Translations under genes and position numbers: made by a program
Assembly (NCBI GenBank): GCA_963738835.1
Contig: CAVTYH010000001.1
Location: 806,001 to 870,000, forward strand
Reading direction: 5' to 3'
DNA length: 64,000 nucleotides
Source of the DNA: CAVTYH01 sp963738835
Lineage (GTDB): Bacteria; Planctomycetota; Planctomycetia; Pirellulales; JADZDJ01
Shown here: positions 1 through 7,954 of the stretch, piece by piece
Position numbering within the stretch: the stretch's first letter is position 1
Layout of the letters: every line of letters begins with the position of its first letter
Notes under the pieces: generated by a model
What the model was told of the DNA's origin: nothing
Databases searched by the model: none
Seen by the model: the letters and a program-made list of their open reading frames with translations, nothing else

Positions 1-1666
1 CGAATTCGCCGCGCTGATAGGGTTCGCTGAGGAAATCGCGCATCATGCGGCGATAGGCCAGCGAGCGGACGTTACGGTTCGGGGCCAGAACCGCGCCAAA
101 ATTATCGACTAGCGTTTCATGCATGCGGATCGAAAGTTGGGCATTCGGCGCCTGCTGCGGCGGCGCGGTGTTGGCACCGAGTTCATTCGCGCGGGCTTGC
201 AGACCGACAACCGACAGCCAATCGCTGGACGTGCTGAAACGCAGGAATTGCGGATAAGCGCCGAGACGGGTCAGCGGATCGCGGAATCGTTCATCGAACG
301 CTCGGTTAGCATTGGCCAACATGTCTGCCGTGCGCGAATTCATACGGTTCTCAAGGCGAACTTCGGCATGTTGGGCAGAAATAGCCTCGGCGCACGACTT
401 GCTCGAATAAACCCGCTTCGTGGCAATATGTTGGATGATAAAGCCGCCGCAAATGTCAAGGCAATCGATGCAACTGTTGGTGCAGCAGTGAGCGCAGGCG
501 GGATCGCCGGTGAACTCTTTGTCGTTGAGATCGATCTGTTTCCGGCCGTCCAACGAGGTGGTGCTGTGACTAAAAATGGTGACCGGTCCGTTGTGGCCGA
601 CGGTCTTGGCTTTGGTTTGGCCGGTCAACCTGATTTCCACGATGGCGCGGTCGGGATTGGGGATCAGCGCCGATTTGATACGGCCCGTCGTCTGACCTTT
701 GCCATTGACTTGCGTGCCGAGAATAACGTCTTTGACCGGGGTCTCTTCGTTCACATCGTCGTCGATGCCGCCGGCGACAATGCCGCTGGAGGCTTGAATG
801 AGAATATTCGGCTGGGCAAGTTGTTGCTGAACGGCGGACACTAATGCCGGTACTTGACCGGAGCTGGCGACGCGGTTCAGCACTTCGCCGATAGGGCGGC
901 GATCGACCTTACCGCGGCGGAAGGCGACTTCTTCGAGATTAGCAGCCAGCGTGTCGAGATCTTTGTCGTACTGGGTTTTCAATTCGGTATTCTGATAGGC
1001 GGCCAACGTATCGGCATAGTTTGCCAGCGATGACCGCACGGCAGCAAACGGGGCCAGCTCGAGTCCAGGCGAACCGTCGGAGTATCGCGCCGCAAATGCA
1101 CGCAAATTGCTAGGAGCGACGTCGAGGTCCTTTTTCAATTCGGCTTGCAAATCGGCCAGGTGCAAATAGCTCTGCCAGCCGTCGCCGATTGGGCCGGAGT
1201 TTTTCAGATAGCGATCTAACCTGCGAACCGCCGACTCGACCGCCACTTGTCGTGCAAGGACATCGGCTTTCGCCACGGGTTTGAACGAGTCTTTGGCAGC
1301 CCGAAGTTGCGCCGGCAGGTCGGCATATTCAGGTCGTGCCCAAGCATTCGCCCAGGCCACGAGGGCGGTTTGAACCGAAGTGAATTGCGGGGAAGTTGAA
1401 TCGGTTGCTTGAGATGCGTCGTTGCTCGATTCGGCGCCGACGATCTGGCCATCGGTGGTTGTTTGCTTCGCCGAGTTTCGTTTCACGTCGGCAGAGTGCA
1501 GGTATGGATTTGGGTTCGATTCGGCTGTTTCGGCACTGCCTGATTGTGTCGGACCGGCCAGTGCGATGCGATTTTCTGCACCGGGAGTTGACTGTGCGAC
1601 AACCCGAGAAAGGACAAATAACCCCAGGTAAAAGGCTGCCGCCGAGCAGATTGAAAGCTGTCGCAT
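1..1666 (-). CDS. Hypothetical secreted protein, 3' end outside window
   Basis: An open frame on the minus strand starts at ATG 1666 and runs off the left edge (about 555 codons). A strong AAGGAG ribosome-binding site sits 7 bases upstream (1674-1679). The N-terminus (MRQLSICSAAAFYLGLFVLS...) reads as a signal peptide, so the protein is likely exported. A Thr/Ser/Asn-rich spacer (roughly residues 25-90) is followed by an alpha-helical region and a predicted beta-rich stretch. Around residue 400 lies a cysteine cluster, CAHCCTNSCIDCLDIC, that could bind metal or form disulfides. The C-terminal part visible contains NSRTADMLANANRAF and RSLAYRRMMRDFL. It resembles long exported proteins I associate with planctomycetes, but I cannot name a family or a function. 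The frame on the opposite strand at 119-844 is an antisense shadow. Confidence 0.8.
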   Translation of the reverse strand, partial: MRQLSICSAAAFYLGLFVLSRVVAQSTPGAENRIALAGPTQSGSAETAESNPNPYLHSADVKRNSAKQTTTDGQIVGAESSNDASQATDSTSPQFTSVQTALVAWANAWARPEYADLPAQLRAAKDSFKPVAKADVLARQVAVESAVRRLDRYLKNSGPIGDGWQSYLHLADLQAELKKDLDVAPSNLRAFAARYSDGSPGLELAPFAAVRSSLANYADTLAAYQNTELKTQYDKDLDTLAANLEEVAFRRGKVDRRPIGEVLNRVASSGQVPALVSAVQQQLAQPNILIQASSGIVAGGIDDDVNEETPVKDVILGTQVNGKGQTTGRIKSALIPNPDRAIVEIRLTGQTKAKTVGHNGPVTIFSHSTTSLDGRKQIDLNDKEFTGDPACAHCCTNSCIDCLDICGGFIIQHIATKRVYSSKSCAEAISAQHAEVRLENRMNSRTADMLANANRAFDERFRDPLTRLGAYPQFLRFSTSSDWLSVVGLQARANELGANTAPPQQAPNAQLSIRMHETLVDNFGAVLAPNRNVRSLAYRRMMRDFLSEPYQRGEF

Positions 1667-2152
1667 CCGTTCGCTCCTTGCTTAATCTTAATGGTGTGGT
1701 GCGCTTTTCCGCGCCACCATTTCATACCACGAAAGCCCAGTTCACGCCACCTCCGCAAATTGCGGGAACGGCAAGAACGCCACAATCACTACAGTCGCGC
1801 TGCGTTCGTTCGCACGCGATAGAAGTTACGGTGGTGGTTAGCAGAATCTATGCCAGAAATCGTGATAGCAAGCCGTTAAATTCTTTTTATTTTTCTCATA
1901 TTTCCCATCCAACCCCCTTGTGAGTTGGCGCGGCGGCCGGCTTAAATGACGCCTTCGTTAAACCCGCCGGGCGTGACAGACCCGCGACTTGAGCTCGCCC
2001 AACCAACCGGCAGCGCGGCAATACGCTAGCACCGGTCTTACCTCAAGTCGGTTGGCCTGAAATCGGCCTTCACCAGGTCTGTCGCGGCCAGCATGGCACC
2101 GCTGTTGTGGGTTGGATTGTTCCTGGATCTGTATTTAGGAAGGAGACTCTGT
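1667..2152. other. Divergent intergenic region with nested inverted repeats
   Basis: No credible gene lies here. Bases 1974-2083 can fold: GACAGACC (1975-1982) pairs with GGTCTGTC (2076-2083), and CGACTTGAG (1985-1993) pairs with CTCAAGTCG (2042-2050). CCAACC (1999-2004) can also pair with GGTTGG (2050-2055). The region must hold promoters for both flanking genes, but I cannot assign -35/-10 boxes with confidence. Confidence 0.45.
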
Positions 2153-3136
2153 ATGGTGACGACCCGCTATTTAGTTGCTCTGCTCGTGCTGTGCCAGATT
2201 GCGTTGTTTCGTCTGCCGGCTTTCGCAGACGAGTCTAATGAAGCAAAAGGCGCCGGCGATGATGCGGCCGCTTCCAGTGGAGCGGATAATTCGCCGAACT
2301 CGCTTGTTTGGCTCGAAAACTATTCGCAGGCCATGGACCAGGCCAAGGCCGAGAAAAAGCTGATGCTCGTGCATTTCTATCGCCCGGCCGATCAAGAACG
2401 CAAAGAAGCGGGAGCGGCAGGCGATTCTGTCGTCAATGTAGAACGGGCATTGGGTGCGCCCAGCGTTCGCGAAAAACTGGATCAGTATGTGCTCGTGAAG
2501 CTGCCGCTGGATGCGGAAATCATGTCGAAGGGCAAATCGCTGCGGTTGTTGAGCCACGGCGCTTTTTCGGAGTTGCACAACGCCGCCGGAATTGCCGTGA
2601 TCGATATGGCGCACTCCGACGCCGAGTATTACGGTTACGTCGTCAGCGTGATGCCCTTTACGCCGGGGAAGTATTACCGATTCAGAGCTAGCCATTTGGA
2701 GGCTTTGGTGAATTTGCCGGAGGGCACGCTTACTCAGCGAAGCATGATTCTGGCAGTGCGCATCCATCCGGAACATCCGGCCAGCACGACTGGCGAAGAA
2801 GATCCGGTTTTGTTATCGGAAGTGCGCGAGCACTCGAATTATCAGGCCCAGGTGCATGTGCAGGGACATCAGGATTGGGAATCGCGTTTCCACCGGATCA
2901 TTAGCAAGCTGTTGGGCCGAGGCAAACCAGGCTTGCCCGTAGAAGTGGTGGCCGAGAGTTGGCCGGATCAAGACCTGATGGATTCCTGCGTCGATTGCGT
3001 AGCCAGTTGGCGACAATCGGACGGTCATTGGGCGGCCGTGAAAGCCCAGCAGGCCAGCTACGGGTACGACATCCGCGAAGGCACAAACGGCATTTGGTAC
3101 GCCACCGGAATTTTCCGTCAGCGCGACGGGAAGTGA
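2153..3136 (+). CDS. Secreted thioredoxin-fold protein with possible CAP-like C-terminus
   Basis: 327 residues from ATG 2153, chosen because GGAAGGAGA lies just upstream (2138-2146). An in-frame ATG 60 bases earlier has no such site. Residues 1-27 form a signal peptide ending near FADES. Residues about 40-130 resemble a thioredoxin-like fold (LVWLENYSQAMDQAKAEKK, LMLVHFY), but the CxxC redox site of true thioredoxins is absent, so it is unlikely to be a disulfide reductase. The C-terminal 100 residues carry a CVDC pair, SWRQSDGHW and YGYDIREGTNGIWYATGIF, which is reminiscent of CAP/SCP-type domains. That part is inference only. The gene stands alone upstream of pyrophosphatase. Confidence 0.75.
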   Translation: MVTTRYLVALLVLCQIALFRLPAFADESNEAKGAGDDAAASSGADNSPNSLVWLENYSQAMDQAKAEKKLMLVHFYRPADQERKEAGAAGDSVVNVERALGAPSVREKLDQYVLVKLPLDAEIMSKGKSLRLLSHGAFSELHNAAGIAVIDMAHSDAEYYGYVVSVMPFTPGKYYRFRASHLEALVNLPEGTLTQRSMILAVRIHPEHPASTTGEEDPVLLSEVREHSNYQAQVHVQGHQDWESRFHRIISKLLGRGKPGLPVEVVAESWPDQDLMDSCVDCVASWRQSDGHWAAVKAQQASYGYDIREGTNGIWYATGIFRQRDGK

Positions 3137-3208
3137 CGGAATCGTCAGCGGTTTTGACATTTTTTGCTGACGCCTCGCGGCCAATCGCCATTTTGCTACA
3201 ATCGCGTC

Positions 3209-3763
3209 ATGCACCCACTGCATGATATTTACGTCGACGATCATCTGTTCGATCGCGCTTTCCCCGCGGTCATCGAAGTACCCAAGGGAAGCAAAAACAA
3301 ATACGAGTTGGATAAAGAAACCGGCATGTTGAGGTTGGATCGCGTGCTGTACGGCGCGATTTATTATCCGGCCGATTATGGGTTTATTCCCCGCACGCAC
3401 TGTGAGGATGGCGACCCGCTGGACGTACTGGTTCTGGGCCAAGAACCGGTGTACCCGCTCACGATTGTTCAAGCCCGAGCCATCGGTGTGATGCGGATGC
3501 GCGACGACAAGGGCTTGGACGACAAAATTCTAGCCGTGAACGTGAGCGATCCGGCCGTGTCGGAATACGGCGATGTCTCGCAATTGCCCAAGCACGTGGA
3601 ACGGGAAATCCACCGTTTTTTCCAGGACTACAAGGTGTTGGAAAACAAGACCGTGCAAGTCGACCACTTCGTCGGCCGCGAGGAGGCGCTGGCGATTATT
3701 CGCGACGCGCTGGAACTCTACCGCCGCTTGCGCCGCGGGGAGCTTAAGGCGGGGAAGCGGTGA
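3209..3763 (+). CDS. ppa: Inorganic pyrophosphatase
   Basis: 184 residues; cytoplasmic enzyme that hydrolyses pyrophosphate to two phosphates and so pulls biosynthetic reactions forward. The family I signature DGDPLDVLVL is present (about residues 72-81), as are the N-terminal motif EVPKGSKNKYELD and YYPADYGFIP. The Asp residues of DGDPLD are the metal-binding ones known for this family. ATG 3209 is preferred over the longer frame from 3164 because the shorter start gives the usual family N-terminus; no clear ribosome-binding site is seen. The stop is 25 bases from the convergent acyl-CoA synthetase. Confidence 0.95.
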   Translation: MHPLHDIYVDDHLFDRAFPAVIEVPKGSKNKYELDKETGMLRLDRVLYGAIYYPADYGFIPRTHCEDGDPLDVLVLGQEPVYPLTIVQARAIGVMRMRDDKGLDDKILAVNVSDPAVSEYGDVSQLPKHVEREIHRFFQDYKVLENKTVQVDHFVGREEALAIIRDALELYRRLRRGELKAGKR

Positions 3764-3788
3764 ACCAAGTACAATTTTTTTCTATCTG

Positions 3789-5663
3789 TTAGGCGGTTTC
3801 TTGCTCTTTCAGTCCCAACTCATCTAGCATCGCTTCGCGGATTTTGAATTTTTGGATTTTGCCGGTCACGGTTTGCGGAAAGATCGCGACGAACTTGATG
3901 TACCTCGGCACCTTGTAGTGGGCGAGTTTTGAGCGGCAGAATTGACGGATTTTGTCTTCGGTGACCGTCGTTGTCTCCCTCTCACTCTGGGAGAGGGTTG
4001 GGGTGAGGGTGCCGGTATTTTCCGTTGTCATTCCAGCACCATCACCCTGCCCTCTCCCGCGGGGAGAGGGTTCTGCAAATTCCGCTTTTAACTTGATCCA
4101 CGCGCAAAGTTCCTCGCCGTATTTTGGATCGGGCACGCCGACCACGGCGGCTTGCTCCACGGCAGGGTGTGTGAAGAGAAACTCTTCGATTTCGCGCGGG
4201 TAAATGTTTTCGCCGCCACGAATGACCATGTCTTTGATGCGGCCGGTAATTTTGTAATATCCGTTGGGCAACCGCATCGCTACGTCGCCGGTATGCAGCC
4301 AGCCGTCGCGGTCGATGGCTTCGCGCGTGGCTTCTGGGTTGTTGTAATAGCCGAGCATGACGACATGACCGCGGGCGTAAAGTTCGCCCTGCAAATTGTT
4401 GCCGACTTCTTGCCCCGTAATCGGATCGGCAATTTTCACTTCCACGCCAGGCAATGGGCGGCCCACAGTTTCCACGCGCAGCTCAATCGGATCGTCAGCG
4501 CGGGTTTGCGTGATAATGGGGGAAGCCTCGGTCTGGCCGTAGCCGATTGTGATTTCACGACAGCCCATCGTGTTGACCACCGCCCGCATGGTTTCGATGG
4601 GGCAGGGGCTGCCGGCCATGATTCCAGTGCGGACCGATTTCAGATCGCGGCCGGGAAGCGATGGATCATTGAGCTGGGCGATGAACATGGTCGGCACGCC
4701 GTACAGGGCGGTGCAACGTTGTTGTTCAATCGCGTCCAGGGTGGCTTTCGGATCGAACGATTCGGCCGGCACCACCATTGCCGCGCCGTAGACAGCGGCC
4801 ATCAGCGTTCCCAGCACACAGCCGAAGCAATGGTAAAACGGCACCGGAATGCAAATGCGGTCGTGTTCGCTAAGAGCTTGGCATTGGCCAGAGTAAAAAA
4901 CATTCAGCAGCAGATTTCGATGGCTCAGCATCGCAGCTTTCGGAAAACCTGTTGTGCCGGAAGTGTATTGGATGTTAATGGGATCGAGGGCTTTCAGTTG
5001 AGCGGATTCCTTACGAACCGCTTCTAGTGGCACTTCTTTGCCCAATTCAAGCAGTTGTTGCCAAGAAATTGCGGCAGCAGGTTTGTTGCCTTTGATGGCG
5101 ACCACATGGCGGAGTTTTGGGGAGTGTGAAGACCGCAAGCCAGGATGGTTTGTTTCACTGCTGGGCGAGCCAGTAGTGGCACCCGATTTGACCGACACGG
5201 TTGGGCTATGTAACGCCTCCGGACAAATTTCAGCCAGCATCGCGAAGTAGTCTGACGATTTGAATCGATCGGTCAAAACCAATGCCACCGCATCGCTCTG
5301 TTTCAGTACAAATTTCAATTCGTGGGCGCGATACGCGGGGTTAATGGTCACCAGAACTGCACCGATTCGGGCTGTGGCAAACTGCAGAACGACCCACTCC
5401 GGCACGTTAGTGGCCCAAATAGCGACATGTTCTCCGGTGCGAATTCCGAGAGCCAACAGGCCGCGGGCCGCTTGATTCACTTCATCGGCAAACTGTCGGT
5501 AATTCCAGCGCAAACCCAGTTGTGGAAAGACGAGCGCATCTCGACCGCCGAACCGTTCAATGGTCCGATCAAGAGCCTGCGGAATCGTCAGGCCATCGAC
5601 CCACGGAACTTCAATGTTAGTCGCGCACATAGCGGCCGATTCAGAGCGCGGAAAACAACTCAA
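3789..5663 (-). CDS. Fatty-acyl-CoA synthetase (AMP-forming), with two in-frame repeat insertions
   Basis: 624 residues, ANL superfamily: activates a fatty or other carboxylic acid with ATP and CoA. Visible motifs are the phosphate-binding loop IQYTSGTTGFPKAAMLSH, GYGQTEASP, the hinge region DGWLHTGDVA and the C-terminal catalytic TGKIQKFKIRE. Length exceeds the usual 540-570 because two short palindromic repeats lie in frame. One (3975-4073 of the DNA) adds PSPRGRGQGDGAG and GTLTPTLSQSERE just before the C-terminal lid helix. The other (5149-5184) adds about 30 residues after the AEICPEALHSP segment. Both sit in predicted surface loops, so the enzyme may still work. The exact substrate cannot be read. 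An alternative start is Met12 (5630). Confidence 0.9.
   Translation of the reverse strand: MSCFPRSESAAMCATNIEVPWVDGLTIPQALDRTIERFGGRDALVFPQLGLRWNYRQFADEVNQAARGLLALGIRTGEHVAIWATNVPEWVVLQFATARIGAVLVTINPAYRAHELKFVLKQSDAVALVLTDRFKSSDYFAMLAEICPEALHSPTVSVKSGATTGSPSSETNHPGLRSSHSPKLRHVVAIKGNKPAAAISWQQLLELGKEVPLEAVRKESAQLKALDPINIQYTSGTTGFPKAAMLSHRNLLLNVFYSGQCQALSEHDRICIPVPFYHCFGCVLGTLMAAVYGAAMVVPAESFDPKATLDAIEQQRCTALYGVPTMFIAQLNDPSLPGRDLKSVRTGIMAGSPCPIETMRAVVNTMGCREITIGYGQTEASPIITQTRADDPIELRVETVGRPLPGVEVKIADPITGQEVGNNLQGELYARGHVVMLGYYNNPEATREAIDRDGWLHTGDVAMRLPNGYYKITGRIKDMVIRGGENIYPREIEEFLFTHPAVEQAAVVGVPDPKYGEELCAWIKLKAEFAEPSPRGRGQGDGAGMTTENTGTLTPTLSQSERETTTVTEDKIRQFCRSKLAHYKVPRYIKFVAIFPQTVTGKIQKFKIREAMLDELGLKEQETA
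3975..4073. repeat. Palindromic repeat family A, inverted pair inside acyl-CoA synthetase
   Basis: Two facing copies of a CCCTCTCCC/GGGAGAGGG palindrome with a GGGTGAGGGTGCC arm: 3975-4013 and 4036-4073. The same words recur at 21515-21648 and 27132-27170, and degenerately at 15222-15256. The number of bases between the stop-free ends keeps the host gene in frame. Confidence 0.85.
5149..5184. repeat. Palindromic repeat family B copy inside acyl-CoA synthetase
   Basis: TTTCACTGCTGGGCGAGCC followed by AGTAGTGGCACCC. Core arms CACTGCTGG and CCAGYRGTGG recur at 22733-22762, 22951-22983 and 24118-24166. Translated in frame within the host protein. Confidence 0.7.
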
Positions 5664-5666
5664 TAA

Positions 5667-5686
5667 CCCCCGACGGCAGCCGGGAG
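5667..5686. repeat. GC-rich hairpin, downstream end of lptF-like gene
   Basis: CCCCCGACGGCAGCCGGGAG, a near-perfect hairpin matching the copy at 6861-6880. The two copies bracket the permease gene. Confidence 0.6.
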
Positions 5687-5696
5687 CTAACGTCTA

Positions 5697-6830
5697 TTAT
5701 TCGCGCAGAGGCTCGCTCATCGCAACCGCAATCGGCACAAAGATCAGCAGCGGCAGCCATGCCGCGAGGACCGGGCTAATCAGGTAGCTGGTGCCCAGAG
5801 ATTGGCAGCCAAGCACAACGAGATAAAAAACAACCACCACGCCCACGCAAAGTCCGATTGCCAAAAACAGATTCCGACTGTTGCGCGACAGCACCAGCGG
5901 CAAGCCCAGGAAGAGCAGCACGATGTCGAGCACCGGCTGTACAATGCGTGCGTGAATAGCCACGCGCATGTCGGCGCCAAAATTCAGACTGGGGTTTCTC
6001 AGACTGGCGATTAAATCTATGAGCGAGGCGTTTTGCCGCCAATCGGCGGCGCTGGCCAGATATTCAAAAGTTACGTCGCTGACCACGAAACATTCGTCTT
6101 TTCCCAGCCAAGGATAATCGTGCCGCGTGAGAATGATGGGATCATCACCCAGTTTGAGCGCCGGCTTCGAATCGATCAGCTTCGGTTGCGAAACGCCTTT
6201 GAGCAGGTAACCACTCGGATGCTGATTATCAGCCGGCAGGTAGAACGCATCGGTCGCCACCAATTGCTTGCCGTAATCGTTCAAATCGCGCGGCAGCACG
6301 AACGCCGGTTTGTCGATCCGCTGATCTTTGGCGTAGGTTTGCTTGCCGCGAATGATGATGTCGGTTCGGCTATCGCGACGGGGCTCAAGATCCTTGCCAG
6401 CTTCACCCCCCAGGTCCTGAGCATTGCGGCTGAATCGATCGCGCAGCGAGGAGATGACAATTTCGCGATTCAACGCCGCCAAAACGGCGATCACAACCAC
6501 GGCGGCCACCACTGGTTTGATGATCCGCCATTTCGGAATGCCAGCCGCCTGCAGGGCGGTGAGTTCATTGAAACGCTGAAACATGGCGATGGTGAACATC
6601 GCGGCAATCAGCGTCAGGATGCCACTGGTGCGATCGAAAAAGCCGATTGTGCGGTAGCCGTAATACTCGCCCATGATTTTCCACAGGCTGCCGTGCTCGT
6701 TGGAGAAGCGGATGAAGTCGTCGAGATTGCCAAACGCATCGATGACGATGTACAAGCCGGCCAGGCTGCAAAAACAGATTGCGAAAATCTGCAAAAACTG
6801 TCGCAGCAAGTAGCGATCGATGGTTAGCAT
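5697..6830 (-). CDS. LptF/LptG family permease
   Basis: 377 residues. LptF and LptG are the inner-membrane permease subunits that, with the ATPase LptB, extract lipopolysaccharide toward the outer membrane. The N-terminus MLTIDRYLLRQFLQIFAICF, with Arg-Gln before the first membrane segment, is typical of the YjgP/YjgQ family. Three N-terminal hydrophobic segments (about residues 10-32, 60-85, 105-125) are followed by a soluble periplasmic domain (about 130-285) and three C-terminal segments including VLDIVLLFLGLPLVLSRNSRN. Only one permease is present here and no lptB is adjacent, so F versus G is not decided. Confidence 0.88.
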   Translation of the reverse strand: MLTIDRYLLRQFLQIFAICFCSLAGLYIVIDAFGNLDDFIRFSNEHGSLWKIMGEYYGYRTIGFFDRTSGILTLIAAMFTIAMFQRFNELTALQAAGIPKWRIIKPVVAAVVVIAVLAALNREIVISSLRDRFSRNAQDLGGEAGKDLEPRRDSRTDIIIRGKQTYAKDQRIDKPAFVLPRDLNDYGKQLVATDAFYLPADNQHPSGYLLKGVSQPKLIDSKPALKLGDDPIILTRHDYPWLGKDECFVVSDVTFEYLASAADWRQNASLIDLIASLRNPSLNFGADMRVAIHARIVQPVLDIVLLFLGLPLVLSRNSRNLFLAIGLCVGVVVVFYLVVLGCQSLGTSYLISPVLAAWLPLLIFVPIAVAMSEPLRE

Positions 6831-6860
6831 CAGACGCGACGAATAAGTTTATAAATCTAT

Positions 6861-6880
6861 CCCCCGGCGGCAGCCGGGGG
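6861..6880. repeat. GC-rich hairpin, upstream of lptF-like gene
   Basis: CCCCCGGCGGCAGCCGGGGG, a perfect 7-bp stem with a 6-base loop, 30 bases upstream of the permease start. Same element as 5667-5686. Confidence 0.7.
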
Positions 6881-6941
6881 TTGCAATGGTGGTGGCCGCA
6901 ACATTAGGGCAACCGCGAAAGCGGGGTCAAGGTCGATACCC

Positions 6942-7844
6942 GTGCTGGCATACCGTGCAATCGCGAACATTGCTCATTATGATGGCGAAAACCAGATGTT
7001 TCGATTGCGAGCAACGACCATGGGTGGCATCAAAACTCTGCCTTCGAACGCCGCGAAATGGCTTGCTCAATCGCGCACTGCAATTTCGGACGTGTGGAAG
7101 CGTTCGCCAAAAATCGCAGCAGCATCGTTGGCCGGATTGCTCTACCCACCTCGCTGCGTTATTTGCCACGTTGATTTTTCCGAGCCGCCGGATCGAATTC
7201 TGATCTGCGCCGCTTGTCGTCCCCCATTGGCTCCGCCGGTGAAGCATTGGTGTCGCAACTGCGGAGCGCCGCTTTCGGTCGACATCGTGCTCGGCGACGA
7301 TTGCATGCATTGCCAGGGCGAGAAGTTTCCTTGGGAATGCGTTGTAGCCCTCGGAAAATACGACGGTGAGTTGAGCCGAGCCGTGGTAAGCACCAAATCG
7401 CCGCGCGGCGAAACGGTTGCTCTGGCCCTAGGACGGCTGCTGTTCGAATGCCGGCGAGAAGCGTTGGAAGCAATTCACGCCGAAATGGTCGTACCGGTGT
7501 CCATGCATTGGACGCGGCGACTGATGCGCGGCACCAATGGACCCGATTTAATCGCCGAAGCGTTGGCGAATCGACTGCGGTTACCGCTGCATCGTCGATT
7601 GCTCAAGCGTTGTCGAGTGACGCCGCTACAGACGGAGATCTCGCCCACTGAACGGCAAAAAAGCCAACGCAAATCGTTCCGCATTCGTCTTGGCAGTCGT
7701 GTGGCCGGACGAAAAGTGTTGCTGGTCGACGATGTGTTGACGACCGGATCGACCGCTGCTGAGGCCGCGAAACTGTTGCTCGCGACCGGCGCCACTTCGG
7801 TCTCGATGGCGGTGATCGCCCGTGGGATTGGTGGTAACCACTGA
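6942..7844 (+). CDS. ComF family protein (phosphoribosyltransferase-like)
   Basis: Up to 300 residues. ComF proteins have an N-terminal zinc ribbon and a C-terminal phosphoribosyltransferase fold. They are linked to natural competence (DNA uptake), or are annotated as amidophosphoribosyltransferase-like without proven activity. Here the cysteines are in CVIC, CRNCG and CMHC (about residues 72-125), and the PRPP-binding loop is VLLVDDVLTTGST (about 262-274). The start is uncertain: Met19 (6996) or Met27 give more usual family N-termini, and no clear ribosome-binding site decides. dprA, another uptake gene, is elsewhere in the window. Confidence 0.88.
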   Translation: MLAYRAIANIAHYDGENQMFRLRATTMGGIKTLPSNAAKWLAQSRTAISDVWKRSPKIAAASLAGLLYPPRCVICHVDFSEPPDRILICAACRPPLAPPVKHWCRNCGAPLSVDIVLGDDCMHCQGEKFPWECVVALGKYDGELSRAVVSTKSPRGETVALALGRLLFECRREALEAIHAEMVVPVSMHWTRRLMRGTNGPDLIAEALANRLRLPLHRRLLKRCRVTPLQTEISPTERQKSQRKSFRIRLGSRVAGRKVLLVDDVLTTGSTAAEAAKLLLATGATSVSMAVIARGIGGNH

Positions 7845-7954
7845 GCGCCGCGCAAGAGCAGCGAGGCCTGGAGTTGCGCCGCAACCTAGCTTGTTGTAAA
7901 CTGACTCCGAGCAGCGATGTTGCCACGCTAAAATTAACGTCTTGGAGAACAAGT

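Noticed and set aside
119..844. 241-codon frame on the plus strand
   Set aside because: Exactly antisense and codon-aligned to the minus-strand secreted protein, which has a signal peptide and ribosome-binding site.
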